Below, in pieces: positions 1-6,492 of a DNA stretch of 9,058 nt. The position numbers and the translations under genes are program-made. This DNA comes from Alphaproteobacteria bacterium (GTDB lineage: Bacteria > Pseudomonadota > Alphaproteobacteria > UBA11222): positions 1 through 9,058 of the forward strand of contig DMKG01000102.1 of assembly GCA_003454415.1 (NCBI GenBank), given 5' to 3'. Within the stretch, counting starts at the first letter, position 1, and each line of letters starts with the position of its first letter. The notes below the pieces were generated by a model that saw only the letters and a list, made by a program, of their open reading frames with translations, was not told the DNA's origin and ran no database searches.

Positions 1-217
1 CTTTCCCTGCATCACTCCCTGTGAATGCCTGTTCTTCCCAATGGCCGGAAATCACCACGATGGCTCTGGGCCGGGCAGGCAATGTGTCCCCAAGGCTGCG
101 CAGCCACGCCTCCATGGACTTCCAGGTGTCGCGGGGTCCCATATTCCATTCCATGAAAAAACAGGGGCCGCCGCCATGGGGAATAAAAAGTGAGGGTTGA
201 GTGGGGGTGCGTGTCAT
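1..217 (-). CDS. DODA-type (LigB family) extradiol ring-cleavage dioxygenase, N-terminal part, cut by window edge
   Basis: The reverse strand encodes 72 complete codons from ATG at 217 to the window edge. The N-terminus contains PHGGGPCFF (residues 13-21) and VVISGHWEE (54-62). These match the start of class III extradiol dioxygenases of the 4,5-DOPA dioxygenase (YgiD/DODA) group, in which the two histidines (here His14 and His59) are metal ligands. Family members of about 260 residues open catecholic rings with a non-haem Fe(II) or Zn(II) site in the cytoplasm; the substrate cannot be told from this fragment. An in-frame TAG lies two codons before the ATG, so this is the earliest possible start. 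No strong Shine-Dalgarno is visible. The gene runs divergently from the iron transporter genes, with a 307-base gap. The family call is firm; a role together with the Rieske dioxygenase at the other end of the window is speculation. Confidence 0.85.
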   Translation of the reverse strand, partial: MTRTPTQPSLFIPHGGGPCFFMEWNMGPRDTWKSMEAWLRSLGDTLPARPRAIVVISGHWEEQAFTGSDAGK

Positions 218-233
218 GGTCTATCCGGGCTTC

Positions 234-250
234 GCGCCAATGCCTGGCGC
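234..250. repeat. Perfect inverted repeat in the leader of the extradiol dioxygenase gene
   Basis: GCGCCA (234-239) and TGGCGC (245-250) form a 6-bp perfect stem with a 5-base loop. It lies 17 bases upstream of the minus-strand ATG at 217, downstream of the -10 candidate at 265-270. It would therefore fold in the mRNA leader, or it could be a protein-binding palindrome. No U-tract follows, so it is not a typical terminator. A 6-bp GC-rich palindrome can occur by chance. Confidence 0.35.
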
Positions 251-264
251 TGTAAAGGGCATGG

Positions 265-294
265 ATTATGGATGCTGAACAGTGATGAATTCAA
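265..294 (-). promoter_or_regulatory. Sigma70-like promoter candidate for the extradiol dioxygenase gene
   Basis: Read on the minus strand, TTGAAT (294-289) and CATAAT (270-265) are separated by 18 bases. They match the consensus -35 at 4 of 6 positions and the -10 at 5 of 6. Transcription would start near 258, giving a leader of about 40 nt before the ATG at 217. This is a pattern match only. Confidence 0.4.
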
Positions 295-378
295 CCCATT
301 CCCGTTCTCAGGGACTTAACGGTTTGGAATGAATAGGCTATGGATAGGGCCCCCGGTTACGGCAAGGAGGACGGTGGA

Positions 379-504
379 ATGCCCCTGTCAGCTGCGGACA
401 AAGAATTTGCCCTTTCTGAACTGTCATGGCCCTGCTTGACAGAAGGAGAGGAGAGGCTGAATATCAATCGCAAATGCAAATCATTCGCAAAAAATGACGT
501 ATAA
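379..504 (+). CDS. Doubtful small ORF, 41 residues, unknown
   Basis: ATG at 379 is preceded by AAGGAGG (364-370) at a spacing of 8 bases, which is an excellent Shine-Dalgarno match. The frame then runs 41 codons to TAA at 502-504. An in-frame ATG at 340 would extend it to 54 residues. The peptide begins MPLSAADKEF and ends KSFAKNDV, with no recognisable domain, signal peptide or membrane segment. It spans the TTGACA box and the Fur-like site that appear to drive the iron transporter gene, so both cannot easily be used at once unless transcription starts further upstream. I do not recognise the peptide. It could be an upstream leader ORF or simply chance; the ribosome site is the only positive evidence. 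Confidence 0.18.
   Translation: MPLSAADKEFALSELSWPCLTEGEERLNINRKCKSFAKNDV
436..467 (+). promoter_or_regulatory. Promoter candidate for the iron transporter operon
   Basis: A perfect TTGACA -35 hexamer lies at 436-441. The -10 is unclear: GAATAT at the ideal 17-base spacing (459-464) is poor, and TATCAA (462-467) matches 4 of 6 positions but at 20 bases. The Fur-like palindrome starts 8 bases downstream, where a bound repressor could block initiation. The -35 is convincing; the exact -10 is not. Confidence 0.35.
475..489 (+). promoter_or_regulatory. Fur-like iron box upstream of the iron transporter genes
   Basis: TGCAAAT-C-ATTCGCA is a 7-1-7 inverted repeat; its arms TGCAAAT and TGCGAAT (complement) differ at one base. 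It matches the classical Fur 7-1-7 core TGATAAT-N-ATTATCA at 11 of 15 positions. It lies just after the TTGACA element and 36 bases before the binding-protein start. A repressor site (Fur, or the related Mur) acting with Fe(II) is the natural reading given the downstream iron transporter. No binding data exist here. Confidence 0.6.
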
Positions 505-510
505 GACCTG

Positions 511-516
511 AAAGGA
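511..516 (+). promoter_or_regulatory. Ribosome binding site that decides the binding-protein start
   Basis: AAAGGA at 511-516 sits 8 bases before ATG 525. It overlaps the alternative ATG at 516 and so cannot serve it; the third ATG at 531 would be 14 bases away. This supports 525 as the true start. Confidence 0.6.
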
Positions 517-524
517 TGTTTTTT

Positions 525-1604
525 ATGAAAATGGCCGTCTTTAAACCTGCTTTCAGTCTGTTTTCTCCACTGCTCCTCCATTTCCGGCGTCTGGAATGGT
601 TTGCCTGTCTGCCGGCCCTGCTAATTCTGGCTATGCCGGCGGCTGCGGCCGAGGTTAATATCTATTCCAACCGTCAGCCTTTTCTGATTCAACCTATGCT
701 GGACAAATTCACCGCAGAAACGGGAATCGCCGTCAATTCCCTGTTCGCGGAAAAGGGCCTGACCGAAAGAGTGAAGGCGGAAGGAGTGAACAGTCCGGTG
801 GATGTCCTGCTGACCACAGACATCGCCCGTCTGAAAGAGGCGGTCGAAGCCGGGATCACCCAGCCTGTGGATTCTCCGGCGTTGATCAGCGCCATACCGG
901 AATCGTTACGCGATCCCGCCAAGAACTGGTTCGCCCTGACATTGCGCGCCCGGGTGATCTATGCCGCCAATGACCGGGTTAAGGACGGCGAAGTCACCAC
1001 TTATGAGGGGCTGACAGCGCCGAAATGGAAGGGACGGATTTGCAGCCGCAGCGGTAACAGCGATTACAATATCGCCCTGCTGGCGTCGCAGATCGCCCAT
1101 CATGGAGAGACGGAAGCGGCGAAATGGCTGATGGGCGTCAAGGCCAATCTGGCGCGCAAACCGCAGGGGGATGATCGCGCCCAGATCCGCGCGGTAGCGC
1201 AGGGCGAATGCGATATCGCGCTGGGCAATACCTATTATATGGCGGTGATGCTGGCTGATCCTGAACAGGCGGAGTTCGCCAGGGCCGTGCGTATCGTCTT
1301 TCCCAATCAACCCGGAACGCCCTTTCCAAGCGGAACCCATGTAAACGTCTCAGGCATGGCGATGGCGAAACACGCCCCCAATCGTGAAGCGGCGCAAAAG
1401 CTGATGGAGTTTCTTGCAAGCCCCGAGGCGCAGAAGATGTACGCCACCATCAATAATGAATATCCCGCCAGACCCGGTGTGGAACCCTCGGAGCTGCTGC
1501 AAAGCTGGGGGGAATTCAAGTCAGACGAATTGCCCTTGCAGGAAATTGCGAAGTTCCGGAAACGCGCGCTGGAAATTGTGTATGAAACCGGCTTCGATCA
1601 GTGA
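525..1604 (+). CDS. Fe(III) ABC transporter periplasmic substrate-binding protein (FbpA/FutA type)
   Basis: This is a periplasmic iron-binding protein that delivers ferric iron to the inner-membrane permease encoded next to it. The 359-residue product has a long N-terminus with a hydrophobic stretch (about 27-42) ending in PAAAA before EVNIYSNRQ, giving a Sec signal peptide probably cut near residue 42. Hallmarks of the ferric-binding family are NIYSNR (45-50), SRSGNSDYN (174-182) and LGNTYY (233-238). The tandem Tyr237-Tyr238 corresponds to the iron-ligating tyrosine pair of FbpA/FutA. Cys173 and Cys229 could form a disulfide. Length is normal for the family with signal peptide. An in-frame ATG at 516 is less likely, because the AAAGGA ribosome site is placed for 525. 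The stop overlaps the permease start. A Fur-like box upstream suggests induction under iron limitation. The metal could in principle be free or chelated ferric iron. Confidence 0.9.
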   Translation: MKMAVFKPAFSLFSPLLLHFRRLEWFACLPALLILAMPAAAAEVNIYSNRQPFLIQPMLDKFTAETGIAVNSLFAEKGLTERVKAEGVNSPVDVLLTTDIARLKEAVEAGITQPVDSPALISAIPESLRDPAKNWFALTLRARVIYAANDRVKDGEVTTYEGLTAPKWKGRICSRSGNSDYNIALLASQIAHHGETEAAKWLMGVKANLARKPQGDDRAQIRAVAQGECDIALGNTYYMAVMLADPEQAEFARAVRIVFPNQPGTPFPSGTHVNVSGMAMAKHAPNREAAQKLMEFLASPEAQKMYATINNEYPARPGVEPSELLQSWGEFKSDELPLQEIAKFRKRALEIVYETGFDQ

Positions 1605-3295
1605 TGGCGGTGGGTCCGTTTCCATCGGATCGCGCGAAAGGCGGATGGCGCAGGGCGGCAGTTTTTCCCCTTAATTTATGGAATGCCGGCGCGATGCTGG
1701 TGGCGGCGCTTGCTTCGATGCCGCTTTTCGCCATCCTATGGCTCGCGGTTGATGCGGATCGCGATTTCTGGCCGCATCTGGCGCGAACCATACTGCCAAA
1801 TCTGGCGCAAACCACACTCATCCTGATGGTGGGGGTAGGGATTGGGGTGGCGGTCATTGGCGTCGCCACCGCCTGGCTGGTCAGTCTCTGCCGGTTTCCG
1901 GGACGCGGATTTTTTGAATGGGCGCTGCTCCTGCCTTTTGCCATGCCTGCCTATCTTGTCGCTTATACCTATGTGGATTTTCTGGAATTTGCAGGACCCG
2001 TGCAAAGCTGGATACGTGAAATCGCAGGATGGACGCGGCCGCATGATTACTGGTTTCCGGACATCCGATCCCTTGGCGGCGCTGTTCTGGTGCTAAGCCT
2101 GACATTTTACCCTTATGTGTATCTCAGCGCGCGAACGGCTTTTCTGCAGCAGTCCGGCGCCGCGCTGGAGGTCGCCCGCACCCTTGGACATACGCCATGG
2201 GCGGTGTTTTTCAGGGTGGCCTTGCCTCTGGCGCGGCCAGCCGTCAGTATCGGCGTGATCCTGGCGCTGATGGAAACCCTGGGGGATTTTGGCGCGGTCA
2301 ATCATTTCGCCGTGCGCACGCTCACCATCGGAATGTATGATGTCTGGCTGGGCATGGGCAATGCGGGTGGAAGCGCGCAGATCGCCGTAGCGTTGCTGGG
2401 TTTCGTTCTTCTTCTAATTGCCCTGGAGCGTGTGGCGCGGCGCGGCAGCCGCTTTCACGATACCGGTTTGCAGATCCGCGCGGCTTCACCCTTCACTTTG
2501 GGGCCGCTGAAAGCCGCAGCGGCCATCGCCGCCTGCGCGGCGCCCTTGACCTTCGGCTTTCTTCTTCCTGCCGGTATTCTGCTGCGTATGGCGCTGACGC
2601 GGGGGGTTGACGCCTTTGACGCCGCCTATGCTGGTTACGCCTTCAACAGCCTGGTTCTGGCGGGACTGGCCGCGGGCCTGGCGGTAGGCGTTGGCGTGTT
2701 TCTGGCCTATGGCGCGCGGATCAGCGCCGGACGCCTTCAGCAGGCCCTGACCCGGATTGCCGCCATCGGATATGTCATACCGGGCACGGTGCTGGCGCTG
2801 GGCGTGATGATCCCGTTTGGACGGTTTGATAACGCGCTGGACGCCTTCATGCGGGAAAGTTTCGGGGTTTCGACCGGACTGGTGCTGAGCGGAACGCTGG
2901 GCGCGCTCCTGTTCGCCTATGTCGTGCGCTTCCTGGCGCTGTCTTTCGGCGCCATCGAAGCGGGTCTGGTCCGCATCACCCCCGCCATGGATATGGCTTC
3001 GCGCAGTCTGGGTCAGGGGAAAGCGGGTACTTTGTGGCGGGTGCATCTGCCCCTGTTGCGTGGACCGTTGCTGACGGCGGCGCTGCTGGTGTTTGTCGAC
3101 TGCATGAAGGAACTGCCTGCAACCCTTATCCTGCGCCCCTTCAATTTCGACACGCTGTCGACCCATGTATATAATTTCGCTTCGCTTGGAAGACTGGAGG
3201 ATAGCGCCCTGGCGGGGCTGAGCATTGTTGCCGCCGGGCTTTTGCCGGTTATCCTGTTGAGCAGGGCGATGGCGGGCGTTCGCAACGAGGCGTAA
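1604..3295 (+). CDS. Fe(III) ABC transporter permease, fused two-domain (FbpB type)
   Basis: This inner-membrane permease of a ferric-iron ABC importer has 563 residues and about 12 hydrophobic segments in two homologous halves, as in FbpB/SfuB proteins. Each half carries an EAA-type loop for docking an ATPase. The first begins EVARTLGHTPWAVFFRV (189-205), and the second reads MASRSLGQGKAGTLWRV (464-480) followed by HLPLLRGP. The segment MKELPATLILRPFNFDTL (501-518) is typical of iron permease C-terminal domains. The start ATG overlaps the TGA of the binding-protein gene by one base (TGATG), indicating translational coupling; GTG at 1601 is an alternative one codon earlier. No ATP-binding subunit gene follows: the next gene is an acyl-CoA ligase 99 bases downstream. 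The cognate ATPase must therefore be encoded elsewhere or be shared. Confidence 0.9.
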   Translation: MAVGPFPSDRAKGGWRRAAVFPLNLWNAGAMLVAALASMPLFAILWLAVDADRDFWPHLARTILPNLAQTTLILMVGVGIGVAVIGVATAWLVSLCRFPGRGFFEWALLLPFAMPAYLVAYTYVDFLEFAGPVQSWIREIAGWTRPHDYWFPDIRSLGGAVLVLSLTFYPYVYLSARTAFLQQSGAALEVARTLGHTPWAVFFRVALPLARPAVSIGVILALMETLGDFGAVNHFAVRTLTIGMYDVWLGMGNAGGSAQIAVALLGFVLLLIALERVARRGSRFHDTGLQIRAASPFTLGPLKAAAAIAACAAPLTFGFLLPAGILLRMALTRGVDAFDAAYAGYAFNSLVLAGLAAGLAVGVGVFLAYGARISAGRLQQALTRIAAIGYVIPGTVLALGVMIPFGRFDNALDAFMRESFGVSTGLVLSGTLGALLFAYVVRFLALSFGAIEAGLVRITPAMDMASRSLGQGKAGTLWRVHLPLLRGPLLTAALLVFVDCMKELPATLILRPFNFDTLSTHVYNFASLGRLEDSALAGLSIVAAGLLPVILLSRAMAGVRNEA

Positions 3296-3301
3296 AGGCC
3301 T

Positions 3302-3350
3302 TATCAGAGCCCTCCCCCTGATAGATTGATCACTTGCCCGCGTCAGCGGG
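3302..3350 (+). terminator. Weak hairpins between the permease and ligase genes
   Basis: Two small inverted repeats lie in this 99-base gap. TATCAG (3302-3307) pairs with CTGATA (3318-3323) over a 10-base loop, and CCCGC (3337-3341) pairs with GCGGG (3346-3350) over GTCA. Only ATTTGCTT follows the second, not a clean U-tract. They might attenuate read-through from the iron operon or bind a regulator; neither is a convincing intrinsic terminator. Confidence 0.2.
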
Positions 3351-3382
3351 ATTTGCTTCAATAACGGCTAATGAGAAAATCG

Positions 3383-3387
3383 GGAGG
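3383..3387 (+). promoter_or_regulatory. Ribosome binding site that decides the ligase start
   Basis: GGAGG (3383-3387, within GGGAGGAA) lies 7 bases before ATG 3395. The in-frame ATG at 3371 lies upstream of this site and has no Shine-Dalgarno of its own, so 3395 is preferred. Confidence 0.75.
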
Positions 3388-3394
3388 AACGTCC

Positions 3395-4966
3395 ATGGCA
3401 ATCAGGGCATATGACTGGCTCGCCTATCACACCACGCGGCTTGGCGACAAAATCGCGCTGATCGATCTGCATTCTAAGCGGGAGTTCACCTACCGCCAGT
3501 TCAATGACCGTTGCGAACGCCTGGCGGCCTATCTGACCGGCAGTCTGGGGCTTGTCAAGGGCGACCGGCTGGGAATTCTGGCCCAGAACAGTTCCGATAT
3601 TTTCGAGATGCAGTTCGCCTGCGCTAAGGCGGGGCTGGTGTTTCTGCCCCTCAACTGGCGCCTTACAGTTCCGGAGCTCGAATTCATCGTCAGCGATGCG
3701 GCGCCGAAAGTGCTGATTCCCGGGCCCGAATTCGCCGATACGGGCGAAACGCTGCAGAAGCTGTGCAAGATCCCGCACCTCATCCAGAACAATTTCGATG
3801 GCAGCCCCAGCCAGTACGAACAGGCGATCGCAAAGGCGGGCAAACTCACGGCGCGGGCGAGCGACCTCACCCTCGATGATCTTTCCACCATCATGTACAC
3901 CTCGGGCACTACCGGCCTGCCAAAGGGGGCCATGATCACCCATGGCATGACCTTCTGGAACGCTGTGAGTTTTGGCGGGCCGGCGCGGGTGACGACGGAC
4001 TGCAAGCATCTGGCGGTGATGCCGCTGTTTCATACCGGCGGGCTGAACTGTTACGCCAATATCGCCTTTCATGTGGGCGGAACCGTGGCGGTGGCGCGGG
4101 AGTTCGATCCCGGCGCGATCCTGAAGCTGCTGGACAGGCGCAGCGGTCATGGGTTCACGCATTTCCTCGGCGTGCCGTCCATGTATCTGTTCATGAGTCA
4201 GCATCCCGACTTTGAAAACTGCGACTTCTCGGGCATCGTCACCGCGGGCATCGGCGCGGCGCCCGCGGCAAAGCCCCTGCTGGAAACCTGGGCGGCGAAA
4301 GGGCTGGCGCTTGCGCAGGCCTATGGCATGACGGAAACGAGTCCCATCATCACCGTGCTGGAAAGCGATATGGCGCTGAAAAAGATCGGCTCCGCCGGCC
4401 TTCCCGCACTGCATCTGGAAATGCGGCTGGTGGATGAAGACGGCGCCGACATCACGGAACCCGATGTAGTGGGCGAAATCTGGGTGAAGGGGCCGAATGT
4501 GACGCCGGGTTACTGGAACCGGCCCGATGCGACGGCGGCCAGCTTCCATGACGGCTGGTTCAAGACCGGCGATGCGGCGCGCAAGGACAGCGACGGGTAT
4601 TTCTATATCGTTGACCGCTGGAAGGACATGTATATTTCGGGTGGTGAGAATGTCTATCCGGCCGAGGTGGAGGCTGTGATCTTCCAGCTCAAGGGCGTCG
4701 CCGATGTGGGCGTCATCGGCGTTCCCCATGAACGCTGGGGTGAAACCGGTCAGGCCTGCGTTGTGCGGGCGCCCGGCTCGGACATCACCGAGGCGGACAT
4801 CCTGAAACACTGCAGCACAAGGCTCGCCAAATTCAAGCAGCCGGCCAGCGTGCGGTTCATTGACGTGATCCCCCGTAACGCCAGCGGCAAGACCCTGAAA
4901 CGCGAACTGCGCCGCGAGGCGGAAGAGATCGCCGCCCAATCGGGATCGGGCAAGGCGGCGGAGTAG
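3395..4966 (+). CDS. AMP-forming acyl-CoA ligase (ANL superfamily)
   Basis: This 523-residue cytoplasmic enzyme should activate a carboxylic acid to its CoA thioester through an acyl-adenylate. The adenylate-forming motifs are all present in order: YTSGTTGLPKG (168-178), YGMTE (310-314), TGD (391-393), DRWKDMYISGGENVYP (407-422) and the C-terminal PRNASGKTLKR (493-503), whose Lys499 is the adenylation lysine. Length fits medium- and long-chain or aryl-acid CoA ligases and is shorter than acetyl- or acetoacetyl-CoA synthetases (about 650). The substrate cannot be read from the sequence; with a ring-hydroxylating dioxygenase nearby, an aromatic, alicyclic or side-chain acid is plausible, and a fatty acid is equally possible. 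Translation starts at 3395 behind GGGAGGAA. The hydroxybutyrate dehydrogenase gene begins six bases after the stop, so the two are cotranscribed and probably coupled. No clear promoter is visible in the 99 bases upstream. Confidence 0.88.
   Translation: MAIRAYDWLAYHTTRLGDKIALIDLHSKREFTYRQFNDRCERLAAYLTGSLGLVKGDRLGILAQNSSDIFEMQFACAKAGLVFLPLNWRLTVPELEFIVSDAAPKVLIPGPEFADTGETLQKLCKIPHLIQNNFDGSPSQYEQAIAKAGKLTARASDLTLDDLSTIMYTSGTTGLPKGAMITHGMTFWNAVSFGGPARVTTDCKHLAVMPLFHTGGLNCYANIAFHVGGTVAVAREFDPGAILKLLDRRSGHGFTHFLGVPSMYLFMSQHPDFENCDFSGIVTAGIGAAPAAKPLLETWAAKGLALAQAYGMTETSPIITVLESDMALKKIGSAGLPALHLEMRLVDEDGADITEPDVVGEIWVKGPNVTPGYWNRPDATAASFHDGWFKTGDAARKDSDGYFYIVDRWKDMYISGGENVYPAEVEAVIFQLKGVADVGVIGVPHERWGETGQACVVRAPGSDITEADILKHCSTRLAKFKQPASVRFIDVIPRNASGKTLKRELRREAEEIAAQSGSGKAAE
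4960..4963 (+). promoter_or_regulatory. Shine-Dalgarno supporting the TTG start of the hydroxybutyrate dehydrogenase
   Basis: GGAG (4960-4963) directly precedes the ligase stop codon (4964-4966) and lies 8 bases before TTG 4972. No ATG exists near the expected N-terminus, whose Rossmann motif starts at residue 10, so TTG is the best start and translation is likely coupled to the ligase. Confidence 0.55.
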
Positions 4967-4971
4967 CGCAA

Positions 4972-5754
4972 TTGCTGAAACACAGGGTGGCGCTGGTCAC
5001 CGGCGCCACCAGCGGTATAGGTCTTGGCCTGGCGAGGGCGCTGGCGGCTGAGGGCTGCGCGGTCGGCGTGAATGGCAGCCGGGCGGAGCGGGAGATCCTT
5101 CCGCTGACGGATGAAATCGCCAAAACCCACGGGGTGACATGCATTCCCCTTTCGGCGGATATGGGCGATCCCCGCTCGATTGACGCCATGATGGCGCGCG
5201 CCGCCGCAGTGCTTGGGCCGGTGGATATACTGGTCAACAATGCGGGGGTGCAGCATGTCGCCCCCATCGCGGAATTTCCACCGGAAAAATGGGACCAGCT
5301 TATCGCCATCAATCTCAGTTCCGCGTTTCACACCACCAGGGCTGTGCTGGGACCGATGATGGAACGCGGCTGGGGCCGCATCGTCAATATCGCCTCCGCC
5401 CACGCCCTCGTCGCCTCGCCCTTCAAATCCGCCTATGTCGCGGCGAAGCACGGCCTGCTCGGCCTGACCAAGGTGACGGCGCTGGAGGCCGCAACCACAG
5501 GCGTCACCTGCAACGCCATCTGTCCCGGCTATGTATGGACGCCGCTGGTGGAAAAGCAGATACCCGATCAGGCGAAGGCGCATGGCATGGCGGAAAAGGA
5601 TGTGATCGAAAACGTCATCCTCGCGCCCCAGCCCAACCGGAAATTCGCGAGCGTAGAGGAAATCGCCGCCCTCACCGTGTTCCTGTGCTCGGATATGGGC
5701 GCCTCCATCACCGGCGCGGCGCTTCCCGTCGATGGCGGCTGGACCGCGCGGTAG
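4972..5754 (+). CDS. (R)-3-hydroxybutyrate dehydrogenase (SDR family)
   Basis: This NAD-dependent cytoplasmic SDR should interconvert (R)-3-hydroxybutyrate and acetoacetate. The 260-residue length is normal. It has the Rossmann motif TGATSGIG (10-17), NNAG (89-92) and the catalytic set Ser142, Tyr155 and Lys159 (YVAAK). Residues that I recall binding substrate in the Pseudomonas fragi enzyme occur at the same numbers: Gln94 (AGVQHVAP), His144, Lys152, Gln196 and Trp257. The position of the fragi Trp187 is Tyr187 here, with a Trp two residues on (PGYVWTP). This makes the assignment much stronger than a generic SDR call. The start is TTG, behind GGAG in the end of the ligase gene. The partner ligase suggests an acid-catabolism operon, or use of hydroxybutyrate released from polyhydroxybutyrate. 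The gene ends three bases from the convergent SDR gene, with no terminator between. Confidence 0.9.
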   Translation: MLKHRVALVTGATSGIGLGLARALAAEGCAVGVNGSRAEREILPLTDEIAKTHGVTCIPLSADMGDPRSIDAMMARAAAVLGPVDILVNNAGVQHVAPIAEFPPEKWDQLIAINLSSAFHTTRAVLGPMMERGWGRIVNIASAHALVASPFKSAYVAAKHGLLGLTKVTALEAATTGVTCNAICPGYVWTPLVEKQIPDQAKAHGMAEKDVIENVILAPQPNRKFASVEEIAALTVFLCSDMGASITGAALPVDGGWTAR

Positions 5755-5757
5755 GTT

Positions 5758-6492
5758 TCAGGCCTGGCGCGGAAGGGTGCCCGCCTCAAGGGTGATGCCG
5801 CTGACCACCGAGGCCTGATCCGAGGCCAGCCAGAGGATGGCGGCGGCGATTTCCTCGGGGTTGTTCACGCGCCCTGCAACGCTCATTTTTCCACCCATGG
5901 CCATTGCCTTTTCCGGCATGCCTTCGGTCATTCCGGTTCGGGTGAAGCCGGGCACGACGGTGTTGATGCGGATGCCCTGATGCGCGTGGTCGATGGCGAG
6001 GCATTGGGTGAAGGCGAATACCGCGCCCTTCGAGGCGCCATAGGCGATCAGCCCGGCGCGGCCTTTGCCCGACCCGGAGGATACATTGACGATCGCGCCT
6101 TTCCTGCGTTCGATCATCTGGGGCAGAACCGCTTTGGTGGTGACGAACATGCCCCTGATATTCACATCGAAGGCCAGATCCCAGTCCTCATCGCTGGTGG
6201 TTTCGATGGCGCCGGTCGGCCGCGCGGCCGCATTATTGACGAGCACGTCGATACGGCCCTCCCGCGCGATAATATCCCTGATCAGCCTGCGGACGGCTTC
6301 CGTTTCCCGGATGTCCAGCGTGCTGGCGCGCACTTCATGGCCCGTCTTGCGCGCTTCCGCCATCACCCCTTCCGTCGCGGCGTCGCCCACCCCGAAGGCG
6401 TAGACAATGTCGCCCTGCGCGGCAAATCCGAGCGAGGCGGCGCGGCCGATGCCATAGGTGCCTCCGGTGACCAGAACGACGCGCCCACTCAT
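5758..6492 (-). CDS. SDR oxidoreductase, probable cis-dihydrodiol dehydrogenase of the dioxygenase operon
   Basis: This 244-residue classical SDR has a dinucleotide-binding TGGTYGIG (9-16), a DI pair (60-61), NNAA (86-89), Asn111 and the catalytic Ser139, Tyr151 and Lys155 (YGASK), followed by PGFTRTGM (181-188). It closes the minus-strand operon behind the dioxygenase subunits, where a dehydrogenase oxidising the cis-dihydrodiol to a catechol with NAD+ is expected. That role is inferred from context, since the sequence alone is close to 3-oxoacyl reductase-like SDRs and a steroid or alcohol substrate is possible. The start at 6492 overlaps the previous stop as ATGA, indicating coupling. The frame stays open 32 codons further upstream to an ATG at 6588, but that low-complexity Arg/Gly-rich extension overlaps the small gene and is not credible. 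It is only distantly similar to the convergent hydroxybutyrate dehydrogenase. Confidence 0.85.
   Translation of the reverse strand: MSGRVVLVTGGTYGIGRAASLGFAAQGDIVYAFGVGDAATEGVMAEARKTGHEVRASTLDIRETEAVRRLIRDIIAREGRIDVLVNNAAARPTGAIETTSDEDWDLAFDVNIRGMFVTTKAVLPQMIERRKGAIVNVSSGSGKGRAGLIAYGASKGAVFAFTQCLAIDHAHQGIRINTVVPGFTRTGMTEGMPEKAMAMGGKMSVAGRVNNPEEIAAAILWLASDQASVVSGITLEAGTLPRQA

Larger units (their letters stand above)
218..524. other. Divergent intergenic region between the extradiol dioxygenase and iron transporter genes
   Basis: This stretch of 307 bases holds no convincing gene. It contains a minus-strand promoter candidate (265-294), a hairpin (234-250), a TTGACA box (436-441), a Fur-like palindrome (475-489) and the Shine-Dalgarno of the binding-protein gene (511-516). 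A doubtful small plus-strand ORF (379-504) with a good AAGGAGG upstream is listed separately. Confidence 0.7.

Noticed and set aside
500..505. TATAAG as a -10 box for the iron operon
   Set aside because: It matches 5 of 6, but no -35 lies at usable spacing and transcription would start on top of the ribosome site.
516..524. Earlier ATG at 516 for the iron-binding protein
   Set aside because: The only good Shine-Dalgarno (AAAGGA 511-516) overlaps this ATG; it is spaced properly for ATG 525.
357..581. Minus-strand 74-codon frame across the iron promoter
   Set aside because: It runs into the binding-protein signal peptide region, has no domain and no ribosome site, and is antisense to regulatory sequence.
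2486..3361. Minus-strand open frame opposite the permease
   Set aside because: It is Gln/Arg-rich without domains or a ribosome site, and lies opposite clear permease sequence.
3368..4939. Minus-strand open frame of 523 codons opposite the acyl-CoA ligase
   Set aside because: Its residues (rich in Arg, His, Gly and Gln) match no domain, and the plus strand has every adenylate-forming motif; this is an antisense shadow of GC-rich codon use.
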